From Streptomyces mangrovisoli (GTDB lineage: Bacteria; Actinomycetota; Actinomycetes; Streptomycetales; Streptomycetaceae), in the NCBI RefSeq assembly GCF_000974985.2, contig NZ_LAVA02000018.1, positions 1 to 64,000 on the forward strand: a stretch of DNA of 64,000 nucleotides. The letters are read 5' to 3'. The notes under the pieces are model-generated. The model saw only the letters and a program-made list of their open reading frames with translations. It was not told where the DNA came from and ran no database searches. A program made the position numbers and the translations under genes. The first letter of the stretch is position 1, and the number at the start of each line of letters is the position of its first letter. Positions 8,400-17,554 of this stretch are shown piece by piece.

Positions 8400-8686
8400 G
8401 GAGCCGACAGTACGCCGCCGGGGCGACGGGCCCCCAGCGGTTTTCCGCCCCTCCGGTGATCACGTCCACCTGATCGTGGCCACGCCCCGCCATCGCTCCC
8501 CCGAGGTCGGCGACGGCGGCAGCGACGGCGAGGGCGACACCTACGCCAAGCTGCGCCATCTGCCGTGCCGGGTGAGTGAAGGCGGTGGTCCCGGCGAGTG
8601 ATCGATGCGGAGGCCATCGGATCGCCGACGGCGTTCGGGCTAGGAAACGTGGGCCGTTCGTCTCCAGAGAAGGGGCTGGCCCGACC

Positions 8687-9499
8687 ATGTTCAAAACCGT
8701 GCTGCGGATCGCTTCCGCCGCCTCCCTCGTCATCGCTCCGCTGACCTTCGCCTCCACCGCCGGCGCCGCGACCGACCCGTACCCGGGAACCCCGGAGCAG
8801 ATCCGCGACACCGGTCCGTGCGGCCCGACCGGCGGCTACAAGTCGTCGGACTGGTCGCTCACGACCACCGACCGGTCGCTCAGACCTCAGGTGGACCTGG
8901 CCGCGGTGCGCGAGGACTGGTACTGGCGCCACGACGTGAACACCCTGTGGCGCGGCGACACCCGCCCGGACCCGCAGGCCATCTTCCGCAGCGGGTTCAC
9001 GCCCCTGGGCACCGACCTCACCCCGCTGTCGAAGTGGATCATCGGCGGTGGCGGTCAGAACTCCGCGCACGTCAGCACGACCTGCGACCGGTGGGTCGCG
9101 CAGGGCTTCGCCACCGGCGGCGGGAAGGACGGCTGGGTGTACGCCATCCAGGCGCCGGGCGGTATCGACGTGAACGCCACCGCCCGCCAGACCGGCATCT
9201 ACTCGCAGTACCTGTGGAACAAGGAGATCGACTTCCCGGGCGGGGTGCAGGGCAGGTTCATCGAGGGCGCGTGCCAGTACCACTGGGCCGGTCAGGACCC
9301 GGAGACGAACGCGAACATCTACCAGAACCTGGGCTGTGTCACGAACCCGGGCTTCCGTCCGGTCGACAACCGTCAGGTCGCCACGGCCGAACACCAGCTG
9401 ACGGCCCCCACCGGCGCCCAGGAGACGGCCCCCACCGCCCAACAGCTGCCGGCCCCGGCCGGCCACCACCAGATGGCCCCGGTCGGGCCGACGCGCTGA
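8687..9499 (+). CDS. Secreted scabin/pierisin-like ADP-ribosyltransferase
   Basis: The 270-aa preprotein has a signal peptide (cleavage near STAGA-AT at residue 27) and an ADP-ribosyltransferase domain. The domain shows the NAD-binding arginine in TLWRGDTR (Arg89), an STT in place of the STS motif (130-132) and the catalytic glutamate in WNKEIDFPGG (Glu180). Related Streptomyces enzymes (scabin, ScARP) modify guanine in DNA or nucleotides. Here the residue two before the glutamate appears to be Asn178 rather than the usual Gln. A 45-residue Gln/Ala/Pro-rich tail follows the fold. A GAGAAGGGG element precedes the ATG. Confidence 0.8.
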   Translation: MFKTVLRIASAASLVIAPLTFASTAGAATDPYPGTPEQIRDTGPCGPTGGYKSSDWSLTTTDRSLRPQVDLAAVREDWYWRHDVNTLWRGDTRPDPQAIFRSGFTPLGTDLTPLSKWIIGGGGQNSAHVSTTCDRWVAQGFATGGGKDGWVYAIQAPGGIDVNATARQTGIYSQYLWNKEIDFPGGVQGRFIEGACQYHWAGQDPETNANIYQNLGCVTNPGFRPVDNRQVATAEHQLTAPTGAQETAPTAQQLPAPAGHHQMAPVGPTR

Positions 9500-9611
9500 G
9501 TCCACGGGAGCGTGCGGGCGTGCGAGCCCTGGTCTGCACGTTCCCTGGCTCCGCCGTCCTCTCGCACCCCGCCGATGAGCCATGTCCCGGCGTTCGGGAG
9601 GGAGTTGGACC

Positions 9612-11027
9612 GTGACGTCCGCGAAGTCGACCGATGGTGAGGGGTCCACCCCCTCCGCCGGGTCGTCCGTGCGCGAACAGCGCTCCTGGGGGCCGCTGTT
9701 GGCGGTGTGCGCCGGGTACTTCATGGTGATCCTGGACGTCACGGCCATCAACGTCGCCGTACCGGTGATCGGCCGGGAGCTGTCGGCGTCGCTCACCGGC
9801 ATCCAGTGGATCACCGACGGATACACCCTGGTCTTCGCGGGGTTCCTGCTGACCGGTGGCGCACTGGGTGACCGGCTGGGCAACCGCCGCGTCTTCTGTT
9901 CGGGCGTGGCGGTGTTCACCGTCGCGTCGGCCGCGTGCGCGCTCGCGCCGAGCGCACCCGTCCTGGTGGCGGCCCGGCTGGTGGAGGGGCTCGGCGCGGC
10001 TCTGATCGTGCCCGGTTCCCTCGCGCTGCTCCAGCAGGCCTACCCGGAATCGGCGGCACGCTCAAGGGCGTTCGGCCTGTGGGGTTCGATGGCGGGCATC
10101 GCGGCGGCGGCCGGCCCGCTGCTGGGTGGGCTGCTGGTCTCCACGGTGGGCTGGCGCTGGGTGTTCCTGATCAACCTGCCCGTCGGCGCGGTCTGCCTCG
10201 CGCTGACCCTGCGGCAGGTGGCGCCCTCGCCCCGGCGCGCCGCGCGGTCCCTGGACTGGCCGGCGCAGTGCGCGGTGGTGGCGGCGGTGGCGTTGCTGAC
10301 CGCGGCACTCAACGAGGCGGGCCGGCGCGGCTGGACGGACCCCGCCGTGCTCGCGGGCGTGGGCCTGGCCGTGCTCGCCGCCGCAGGCTTCTGGGTGCGC
10401 GAGCGGCTGGCCCGCTCCCCCGTCCTGCCGCCGAGCATGCTGCGCTCCCGTGCGATGAGCGGCGGGGCCGTCATCGGCCTGCTGTTCAACTTCGGCTTCT
10501 ACGGCATGGTGTTCACCGCGAGCCTCGACTTCCAGCACACGCGCGGCTTCAGCGCCCTCGGTACCGGGCTGGCGTTGTTCCCGGCGGTGGCGATGACGAT
10601 GTTCGCGTCCGTCCTGTCCGGACGGCTCAGCCGCCGCACGGGTGACCGTCCCCTGGTGGTCTCCGGCATGACGCTGGCGGCCCTGGGTCTGGCCGGGTGG
10701 GCCGTGGCGGGCGCGGAGGCCGCCTACCCGCTGCTGGTGGCACCGATGATGGCCGCGGGCTTCGGTACCTCCTTCGCCCTCACCGGCTCGACCGCCACCG
10801 TCATGGGAGCCGCCCCGCCGGCGTACTCGGGCGCCGCGTCCGCCCTGTTCAACACCACCCGCCAGATCGGCAGCGCCACCGGCGTCGCGGTCGGCGGCAG
10901 CCTCCTGGCCTCGGCCACCGACCACGGCACCGGCCTGCGCACCAGCATGGCCATCGGCGCGCTCGCGTATGTGACGGCGGCGTGCCTGGCGTGGCGCTGC
11001 GTGCCCGCGGCCCCGGAAAGGACGTGA
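9612..11027 (+). CDS. MFS drug exporter, DHA2/EmrB-QacA type
   Basis: The 471-aa protein (GTG start with GGGAGGGA upstream; an ATG at 9582 is possible) has about 14 transmembrane helices. It carries the DHA2 signatures: DVTAINVAVPVIGREL in helix 1, TDGYTLVFAGFLLTGGALGDRLG in motif A, and LVEGLGAALIVPGSLALL. Members export drugs or secondary metabolites by proton antiport. No regulator gene adjoins it on either side, so no substrate can be suggested. It is convergent with the caspase gene. Confidence 0.88.
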   Translation: MTSAKSTDGEGSTPSAGSSVREQRSWGPLLAVCAGYFMVILDVTAINVAVPVIGRELSASLTGIQWITDGYTLVFAGFLLTGGALGDRLGNRRVFCSGVAVFTVASAACALAPSAPVLVAARLVEGLGAALIVPGSLALLQQAYPESAARSRAFGLWGSMAGIAAAAGPLLGGLLVSTVGWRWVFLINLPVGAVCLALTLRQVAPSPRRAARSLDWPAQCAVVAAVALLTAALNEAGRRGWTDPAVLAGVGLAVLAAAGFWVRERLARSPVLPPSMLRSRAMSGGAVIGLLFNFGFYGMVFTASLDFQHTRGFSALGTGLALFPAVAMTMFASVLSGRLSRRTGDRPLVVSGMTLAALGLAGWAVAGAEAAYPLLVAPMMAAGFGTSFALTGSTATVMGAAPPAYSGAASALFNTTRQIGSATGVAVGGSLLASATDHGTGLRTSMAIGALAYVTAACLAWRCVPAAPERT

Positions 11028-11062
11028 CGGTCCAGCCCAGTGAAGGTCTGGTCCGGTCTGAT

Positions 11063-11084
11063 CACGTCACGTCACGTCACGTCA
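11063..11084. repeat. CACGT pentamer repeated four times
   Basis: CACGT repeats four times (11063-11082) between two convergent genes and overlaps the stop codon and last codons of the caspase-family gene. Confidence 0.8.
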
Positions 11085-14000
11085 GCGGGGGATCGAAATC
11101 CCAGAAGAGGCGTCGCCGGGAACGGGCCGCGACGGTCAGCGGGTGCTGTGGGCCGAGGCCTGCGGTGAACCCGCGGAGTGCCTCCTCCTCCACCCTGTCC
11201 GCCTGCTCTCCGTCTCGTAGGGCACGCAGGTCGCCGGCCAGAGCGATGCGCGCGGACAAGGTCAGGGGGTGCAGGGTGCCCAGCGCCGCGGAGGCCCGTT
11301 CGACCGTGTCCCTGCCCAGCTCGGCCGCCGACTCCTCGTCGCCCACGAGACCGCGCAGGGTGGACGCGTTGATCGCGCAGCCCAGCGTCCAGGGATGGTT
11401 CTCGCCCACGGCCGCGCTCATCTCCCGCAGCGCCTGTTCGGCGAGGGCATGGGCCCTCTCGCGATCGCCGAGCCTGTCGAGGCTCAGGGCGTGGTTGGCG
11501 CGGCATCCGGCGAGGCAGGGGTGTCCCTCGTCGTGGACGGCCGCGTAGCCGGCGATGACGGACTCGCCGAGTTCAAGGGCTCGGTCGATGTCTCCGTACT
11601 CGCGGCTGAAGCAGCTCTGGCAGGAGGCGAAGGCCAGCGTGTGGGGATGGCCGTCCCCCAGAATGCGTGCTGACCGCTCCACCACCTCCGTGAGGGCCTC
11701 CCGCGCCTGGTCCGGGTGGCCGTTGCGGTAGTGGCACAGCGCGAGGTGGTACCCGGCCCACAGACTCTGCGGGTGGTCGGCGCCCAGCACGAGATGATGC
11801 TCGCGCAGGTTCCGCTCCTGGACCTGAGCGGCCTGGCCGTAGCGGCCGAGCAGCCGCAGATCGGTGGCGTACGACAGCTCCGAGAACAGGGTCGAGGGAT
11901 GCCGCTCCCCCACCAAACCCCGCCGTGCGGCCAACGTGGCGTGGTCGACCTCCAGGGCCTCGTTGTAGAGGCCGAGCAGCGCCAGTCCGGACCCGACGCC
12001 GCTTGCGGCGGCGAGGCTGAGGGCGTCCGCGTCGCCGAGGACTCGGCGGCAGGTCGTCAGGACCTTCTGCGAGACTTCGACCGCCTCCGAGTAGCGGGCC
12101 ATATTACGCAGATCGGCGGTTTGTCCCAAGACCGCGTGCAGGTACTCCGGGTTCTCGGGGTCGAGTTGGGCCATCAGACCGTCGGCTGCGGACTGCTCGA
12201 TCGCCACGGCACCGCTGTAGTTCCCGGTCGCACGCAGGAGGCCGGCGTACTGGTGGGTCAACGCCCAGACCTGCCAGTGTCCCTCCCCGAACAGCCGCCG
12301 CCAGATGCGCAGCGTTTCGTCAGCGAGGCTCAGGCCGGCCGTGGACCCACCCGAGAAGCGCAGGTAGCGCAGGCAGTTGAGGATCAGACCCTGCACGTCG
12401 GGGTCGCCGCTGGTGCACACGTCGGCGGAGCGCAGGTGCGGCAGGATGCGCGCGTAATCGGGCCAGGTACGCGCGTCGGACGGCTCGCGGGGGTCGGCCG
12501 CGGCCAGCCCTCGGTGCACCGCGTCCCTGAGCAACAGGCGATCCGGCTCCGGCATCTCCGTGTGGACCACCTGGTGCAGCAGCGGATGCAGGTACAGCGA
12601 CTTTCCGTCAGTCGCCACGCTGACCACAGCGTGCTTACGCAGGATGTTGACGGTCCGATGCCATTTCAGCGGATCGACGAGCATGGCCTCGATCCACGAC
12701 GGAAGACCTGAACCCCGGACGCCTCTGACCAACTCGGCGAAGACGGACCCGGGAGCGAAGAAGGTGAACAGCCGCAGCAGCTCCAGGGCTTCGGGTGCCG
12801 ATTCCTTCAGGCGCAGCAGCAGCCGCAGCCCTGCGGTCCGGAAGTCGGACGGGTAGTCGGCCGACACTTTGACCGCATCCGGATCGAAGCCGTTCCGGAC
12901 GTGCGCGGCGTACTCGTCCAGTGAGAGCGGGACGTCGTTGAGCCAGCCCGCCGTCTGGTCCAGCAGCAGTGGAAGGTCATGGCACAGCCCCGCGAGCCGG
13001 TCGGCTTCACTCTCGGTGAGTCTGGGTGCCCGGCCATGGACGAAGGTGACGGACTCCTCGCGTCCGTACTGGGGGACCTCCAGCAGGCGGCTGCCGTGCT
13101 CGGCCCACTCGGGGTTCCGCGAGGTGATCAGCACATGGCCCGCCCCGGCCGGTACCAGTTCCGCGATCTCGTCCGGTTCGTCCGCGCCGTCGAACACCAG
13201 CAGCCAGCGTGTGTACGGGTCACCGCGCCGCAGCGCGTCGTGCACCGCCCGCAGCCGCTCGCCCAGCTCCGCACCCGTCGCCAGGCCGAGCGCCGGAGCG
13301 AGTCCGGCCAGCCCCTCCCGACAGACGGTTCTCGTCTCTGCGGAGACCCACCACACCACGTCGTACGCGCTCTGGAAGCGGTGCGCGTACTCCAGCGCCA
13401 ACTGCGTCTTGCCGACGCCCACCATGCCGGGCAGCGTCACCGGCGTCCCGGACGGTCCGGCGTCCTCCAGCAGCCGCCGGAGATCGTCCAGCAGCAACTC
13501 GCGGCCCGTGAAACGCGCGTTGCGGCGCGGAACCCGGCCCCACACCGGTGGTGCGGCCGCGGGCGCGGCCGCAGGGCCACGGTCGCCCCGTACGACCCCG
13601 GACGGAGTCGCGCGGTCCCGGCCGCCCCGTTCGCCCGCGGGCGGAATCGGCCCAGGCGGTTCGGTCCGTACGACCGAAGAGGGAAGCGCTCGGTCGTACG
13701 GATCGACGCGAAGGTGCTCGTCCCGGAGGACCGGTACCGGCCCGGCCGTCTCAAGCCACGCCGGCCACGGCCTCGCCGGTGCCGGTGCCTGCGCGGCGGA
13801 ACGCGCGATCAGGACCTGGTACTCCAGCGCCGACCAGCGTTGCGGCCGCTGTTTGACCCGTGAGGCGAGCATGTGCTCGTACACGTAGGCGTAGAGCTCG
13901 TCCACGCTCACGAAGCCGTCCCCGTCCCGGTCAGCCCGTCCCGTGCGCAGTCCTTCGATGACGGCGCGCGTGAACCAGGACGACTCCGGCGCCAGTTCGT

Positions 14001-14529
14001 TGGGGCGGTTGCCCTCCCAGGCGTACTCGAAGCGGTTGGTGGCCGTGAGCACGACCCGGCCCGATCCGCGGAGCCGTTCGGTCACGTGCACCGCGGTGTC
14101 GCCTTTGAAGTCCGGCAGGAAGGCTCCGCTGTAGCAGCAGTCGAGCAGCACCACGATGGACCTGGCGCGGCAGCGGTGCATCTGCGTCCGCAGAAACGCG
14201 GCTGAGACCGCGGTGGAGTCGAGGAGTTCCGGTTCGGTGTCCCGGGCCGCGAAGTAGAGTTCGCCGTCATCGTTCTTGATTCCGTGGCACGACATGTGCA
14301 GGAGGAGCAGATCCCGGGTGCCGCGGTCGTGGAAGAACGACTCGATGGCACGGCTCACTTCGCCGTTGCGGCCATCGGTGACCTTCCGTACGGCGAAGTC
14401 GCCGATCCTCGGGTCCGCGAGGACCGCGGCCAGCCCCTTGGCGTCTCGAGCGGGCGAACGCAGGCGCCGCAGCGAGGAGTTGTCATAGCGGCCGGTGGCG
14501 ACGAGCAGAGCGAATCGTCCTTCGGACAA
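11077..14529 (-). CDS. Caspase-like peptidase with NB-ARC ATPase and TPR repeats (conflict-system effector)
   Basis: From a TTG at 14529 (GAGG 8 bases upstream) the protein has 1150 residues; an ATG at 14625 would add a basic 32-residue stretch and overlap the preceding gene. The caspase domain (about 1-245) shows catalytic His in HMSCHG (about 82) and Cys in LLDCCYSG (about 132). A canonical EF-hand loop DRDGDGFVSVDE (about 200-211) follows within it. A P-loop ATPase has Walker A PGMVGVGKTQ (about 367-376). The C-terminal half is TPR repeats with a recurring HP motif (GERHPST, GADHPQS, GDGHPHT, GENHPWT). Such proteins are thought to sense invasion and kill or cleave on ATP-driven assembly. 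Confidence 0.88.
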   Translation of the reverse strand: MSEGRFALLVATGRYDNSSLRRLRSPARDAKGLAAVLADPRIGDFAVRKVTDGRNGEVSRAIESFFHDRGTRDLLLLHMSCHGIKNDDGELYFAARDTEPELLDSTAVSAAFLRTQMHRCRARSIVVLLDCCYSGAFLPDFKGDTAVHVTERLRGSGRVVLTATNRFEYAWEGNRPNELAPESSWFTRAVIEGLRTGRADRDGDGFVSVDELYAYVYEHMLASRVKQRPQRWSALEYQVLIARSAAQAPAPARPWPAWLETAGPVPVLRDEHLRVDPYDRALPSSVVRTEPPGPIPPAGERGGRDRATPSGVVRGDRGPAAAPAAAPPVWGRVPRRNARFTGRELLLDDLRRLLEDAGPSGTPVTLPGMVGVGKTQLALEYAHRFQSAYDVVWWVSAETRTVCREGLAGLAPALGLATGAELGERLRAVHDALRRGDPYTRWLLVFDGADEPDEIAELVPAGAGHVLITSRNPEWAEHGSRLLEVPQYGREESVTFVHGRAPRLTESEADRLAGLCHDLPLLLDQTAGWLNDVPLSLDEYAAHVRNGFDPDAVKVSADYPSDFRTAGLRLLLRLKESAPEALELLRLFTFFAPGSVFAELVRGVRGSGLPSWIEAMLVDPLKWHRTVNILRKHAVVSVATDGKSLYLHPLLHQVVHTEMPEPDRLLLRDAVHRGLAAADPREPSDARTWPDYARILPHLRSADVCTSGDPDVQGLILNCLRYLRFSGGSTAGLSLADETLRIWRRLFGEGHWQVWALTHQYAGLLRATGNYSGAVAIEQSAADGLMAQLDPENPEYLHAVLGQTADLRNMARYSEAVEVSQKVLTTCRRVLGDADALSLAAASGVGSGLALLGLYNEALEVDHATLAARRGLVGERHPSTLFSELSYATDLRLLGRYGQAAQVQERNLREHHLVLGADHPQSLWAGYHLALCHYRNGHPDQAREALTEVVERSARILGDGHPHTLAFASCQSCFSREYGDIDRALELGESVIAGYAAVHDEGHPCLAGCRANHALSLDRLGDRERAHALAEQALREMSAAVGENHPWTLGCAINASTLRGLVGDEESAAELGRDTVERASAALGTLHPLTLSARIALAGDLRALRDGEQADRVEEEALRGFTAGLGPQHPLTVAARSRRRLFWDFDPPLT

Positions 14530-14539
14530 GACGACCGCC

Positions 14540-14983
14540 TCAGGCTTCCTCGGCGTCCTGGGCGGACGGGACCGCCTCGGGCGGTCCGGACCCGTTGCGC
14601 GCGCCGGGCCGGGCCGCCGGCTCATGGGAGGCGATGAACACGTCGATCAGCCGCGACTGCTCCGCCGAGGAGACACCCTGCATCTCCAGGCTGTCCTCGC
14701 CGATTCTCACACTCACCGTGCGGACGGGCCGATGCCGGATCCAGGTCTCCAGCAACCGGATCACGGACCGCAGGGCGATCGGGGCCACGGTCACCACCAG
14801 GGCCCCCACGGCCACGACGTCGCCGGGTTTGGCCCCACGGGGCACAACGCCGGACCGCTGCAACTCCACGCGCTCGACGCTGAGTTCGAGGAGCCTGGCC
14901 CGCAGCTGGAGAGTGAGCGCTTCCTGTTCCTCCGGGTCGCTGTCCGCCTCGCCCGTCAGCACCAGTTCCATCCGCTGCGCCAT
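14540..14983 (-). CDS. EACC1-like small membrane protein, partner of the caspase gene
   Basis: The 147-aa protein begins MAQRMELVLTGEADS and continues with the segment LLELSVERVELQR, then PRGAKPGDVVAVGAL, a single membrane helix (about residues 50-75) and a C-terminal VRTVSVRIGEDSLEMQGVSSAEQ strand/helix part. This matches the effector-associated constant component 1 described in actinobacterial NTP-dependent conflict systems. It lies directly upstream of the caspase/NB-ARC/TPR gene with 10 bp between its stop and that gene's TTG start. It is probably a membrane adaptor for the effector. Assignment is from remembered family features. Confidence 0.7.
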   Translation of the reverse strand: MAQRMELVLTGEADSDPEEQEALTLQLRARLLELSVERVELQRSGVVPRGAKPGDVVAVGALVVTVAPIALRSVIRLLETWIRHRPVRTVSVRIGEDSLEMQGVSSAEQSRLIDVFIASHEPAARPGARNGSGPPEAVPSAQDAEEA

Positions 14984-15181
14984 GTCGCCCCCGCCCCGGC
15001 CGCCCCTCACACGTGATGCACCGCCAGCTTAACCGCCGCCCCTGCCGTCAGGCCGTCCCTCGCCGTCTTCGGGCCGTCGAGGCACCGTTCCTGGCGGGAG
15101 GGCTGCTGTGGCAGCCTGGAGCCGACCGGCCGCCTCGCGGTTGCTCGGGGGAGGGTGCCGCGGCCGGTGACGGGGGTGGTC

Positions 15182-15712
15182 ATGACCGTTCTCATCGGTC
15201 TGCTCGGCGCGGTGTTCGGCGGGCTCGCGGGCGCCGTGGCCGGCTATGTGACCAATCGCGCGGGCATGTTGATGCAACTGAGCCACTCCTACGACGTCGC
15301 CCTGCGCGATCGCCGGCTGGAGCACTACGCGGCGCTCTTCCACCTGACCGAGTGCATCCCCAGGCGCTGGCGCTCTGGCTGCGAACCGGACCGGGCGCGC
15401 CTGCTGGAGTACTGGGAGACCTTCCACAACTGGTACTTCGGCGCGGCGGCGGGCGGCATGTTCCTCACGCCCGCCTCGAAGACGTGTTACCTGGCCCTTC
15501 AGAACGCGCTGCTGGAGCAGGGCCGGGAGGACGCCACGGGCCTCGCCTCCGCGGTTCCGCTCACGGAGGCCGAGTCCCGGCTGATCCGGCATCTCGCCAG
15601 CGAGTTGCGCCACCAGCTCGCCGAGGACGTGGGCGCGGCGCACCCGCCCCGGCTGCGGTGGGCGCGCGTCAGCCGTACGGTCGACCTTCCTCCCGTCGCC
15701 CCGCTCGCCTGA
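15182..15712 (+). CDS. Membrane-anchored hypothetical protein
   Basis: The 176-aa protein starts with one glycine-zipper-like membrane helix (TVLIGLLGAVFGGLAGAVAGYV) followed by a cytosolic helical domain (YDVALRDRRLEHYAALFHLTE, LEYWETFHNWYFGAAAGGMFL, ESRLIRHLASELRHQLAED). I do not recognise the family, but helix-plus-helical-domain proteins of this kind are common beside conflict genes. A G-rich ribosome-binding site precedes the ATG. Its 3' end overlaps the convergent metallophosphoesterase gene by 44 bp, an unusually long antisense overlap. Confidence 0.7.
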   Translation: MTVLIGLLGAVFGGLAGAVAGYVTNRAGMLMQLSHSYDVALRDRRLEHYAALFHLTECIPRRWRSGCEPDRARLLEYWETFHNWYFGAAAGGMFLTPASKTCYLALQNALLEQGREDATGLASAVPLTEAESRLIRHLASELRHQLAEDVGAAHPPRLRWARVSRTVDLPPVAPLA

Positions 15713-17261
15713 TCCGACCGTCCCGGACGTCCCGGCCGCTCGCCGCCTGCACCGCGACCGACCGGAATCCGCGGGCGTCGTTCTCGCTGATCTGGAAGTC
15801 GACGGACCAACTGCCCGTCGCCTGGTTCCAGTCGATCACGTTGAAGGACAGCGGTCCGCCACCCGCCCCGAGCGAGGCCCCGCAGCCCACGGTCAGCAGG
15901 GAGTGCTCGGGCCGGGTCCTGTCGCCGGTGGCGATCCGGTCGTTCACCAGCCGGGGCCGGTGGCGGTGGCCGTGCAGGACAAGACTCACGTCGCGAGCGG
16001 CACACCAGGCGAGGAACTGCTCCGCGTCCACCATCTCCAGCAGCCGCTCGCGCACCGCGGACCACCGTCTCCGGTCGGAGCCCGAGTCGATCACCGGGAC
16101 TTCGCCCGCCAACGGGTACGGGTACGGATGGTGGTGCAGGACCGCGATCCGCAGGCAGTCGTCGAACGAAGCGCCCTGCTGGGCCGCGTCGTAGCCGGTG
16201 GCGACGTCCACGAACTGGTCGTTGCCGATGCCGCCGCGCGCCGCCGAGCCGGTCCTGGACGAGTCGAAACACAGGAAGACGATGCCGGCGTTCTGGTCGT
16301 ACACGTGCCCTGAGTTCCATCGGAGGTCCGCCAGTTGATTGCGCCATCTCCCCAGCAGTCCGATGCGGGTGCCCAGAATCCGCTGGTCGTGGTTGCCGGG
16401 CACCACGATCGGGTCGACCGGGGTCAGCTTGCGCAGCTGGCTCTCGAACTGGGTGTACTGCTGCCGGTGTTCACGCCGTGGCTGATGGAAGAGATCCCCC
16501 GTGATGACGACCCGGTCCAGCGGCTCGAAGCGGGCCACCGCGTACTGCAGGAACTGCCCGAGCCCGTTCGGCTGCCGGGCCCCGAGGTGCAGGTCACTGA
16601 GGTGCAGCAGACGTCGGCGGCCGCGCCGGGCCGCCGCCGCGCCGTGCTCGGACTCGACCCGTGCCTGGCGGACCACCGATCGCACTTCGCCGTCCCGCGC
16701 GCTCAGTTCGGTGACGGTGCGACAGGCGGCCTCCAAGGGGAGAAAGAACGACGCCTCACCACGGACCGCGAAGATCGCGCCGGGCCATTCGTCGCGGCGC
16801 TTCAGGGCGTCGCTCACACCCTCGTCGGGGTCCAGCACCCGCGCGTTCGCCTTCGGCTCGTACAGTGTCGGCATGAGGACGAGGTGACCTCGCCCCGGAC
16901 CGCGCGCAGCTTCGCGGGCCAGCTCGTTCAGCTGTCGCTGATGATCCGCGGATCCGATCGGCAGGACCACGACCTGGTAGCGGCTGAGCACTTCGGTGAG
17001 TGGTTCCAGCACCCGGCGGACGGAGGATCCGGACAGCACGGCGGACGTGTTCTGCTCGCGCTGGAGACGTCGCATCGAGTCGTTCGCCCGGTCCCTCAGG
17101 TCGTCGCCGAAGCTCCGCGAGGACGAGGTGAACAGGTTGCCGCGGCTCACGGCGCCCAGGAAGTCGCTCATCCCGTAGCCCTCCAGGCGGCGCGGCTCCC
17201 GATCCGTTGCCAGCAGATGAGCCACGACGGCGGAGGCGGACAGGTCGAAACGCGATCCCAT
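15669..17261 (-). CDS. Calcineurin-like metallophosphoesterase with an N-terminal domain of unknown function
   Basis: The 530-aa protein has all metallophosphoesterase motifs in order: LSDLHLG (Asp/His, about 220), VITGDLFH (GD), VPGNHDQ (GNHD), VLHHHPYP and LHGHRHRP (GHxH). The first 205 residues form a separate alpha/beta domain (YQVVVLPIGSADHQRQLNELAREAA) with no family I can name. The enzyme should hydrolyse a phosphomonoester, phosphodiester or nucleotide with two bound metals. GGGAG lies 5 bases before the ATG. Its end overlaps the convergent membrane-protein gene by 44 bp, which with the nearby EACC1/caspase genes suggests a defence-type context; this is inference. Confidence 0.85.
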   Translation of the reverse strand: MGSRFDLSASAVVAHLLATDREPRRLEGYGMSDFLGAVSRGNLFTSSSRSFGDDLRDRANDSMRRLQREQNTSAVLSGSSVRRVLEPLTEVLSRYQVVVLPIGSADHQRQLNELAREAARGPGRGHLVLMPTLYEPKANARVLDPDEGVSDALKRRDEWPGAIFAVRGEASFFLPLEAACRTVTELSARDGEVRSVVRQARVESEHGAAAARRGRRRLLHLSDLHLGARQPNGLGQFLQYAVARFEPLDRVVITGDLFHQPRREHRQQYTQFESQLRKLTPVDPIVVPGNHDQRILGTRIGLLGRWRNQLADLRWNSGHVYDQNAGIVFLCFDSSRTGSAARGGIGNDQFVDVATGYDAAQQGASFDDCLRIAVLHHHPYPYPLAGEVPVIDSGSDRRRWSAVRERLLEMVDAEQFLAWCAARDVSLVLHGHRHRPRLVNDRIATGDRTRPEHSLLTVGCGASLGAGGGPLSFNVIDWNQATGSWSVDFQISENDARGFRSVAVQAASGRDVRDGRIRRAGRREEGRPYG

Positions 17262-17554
17262 AGTGCTCCCGGAAACACGGCCGACCCCACCGCGGGATCA
17301 ACTCGCATCCGGCAACTGTAGTGACGAGCCCCCATCGCCGCACGTAACGGGCATTGAAGATCGATCCGTCGCAACTCGGGTGGCGGTACCAAAAGCCCGG
17401 CGAGGGCGATCCGGACCCGGTTCCGTCGTCGACGTCCGCCGGATCGTCATATTGGCAGGTTCCGGTCAAGCGTCGCCCAAATGCCGGACACCTCCCGCCT
17501 CCAGTGCTCGGGTTCTTCCCGACGGCAGTACGACCACGCGCTTCGGAGGCTCTG

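Noticed and set aside
8440..8601. Frame with DVHL-like HVHLIV motif resembling the transposase HUH site
   Set aside because: The similarity stops after six residues, and nothing of the rest of a TnpA protein is present.
14530..14625. ATG start of the caspase gene at 14625
   Set aside because: It would overlap the EACC1-like gene by 86 bp and add a basic low-complexity stretch. The TTG at 14529 fits the operon spacing, although it is not proven.
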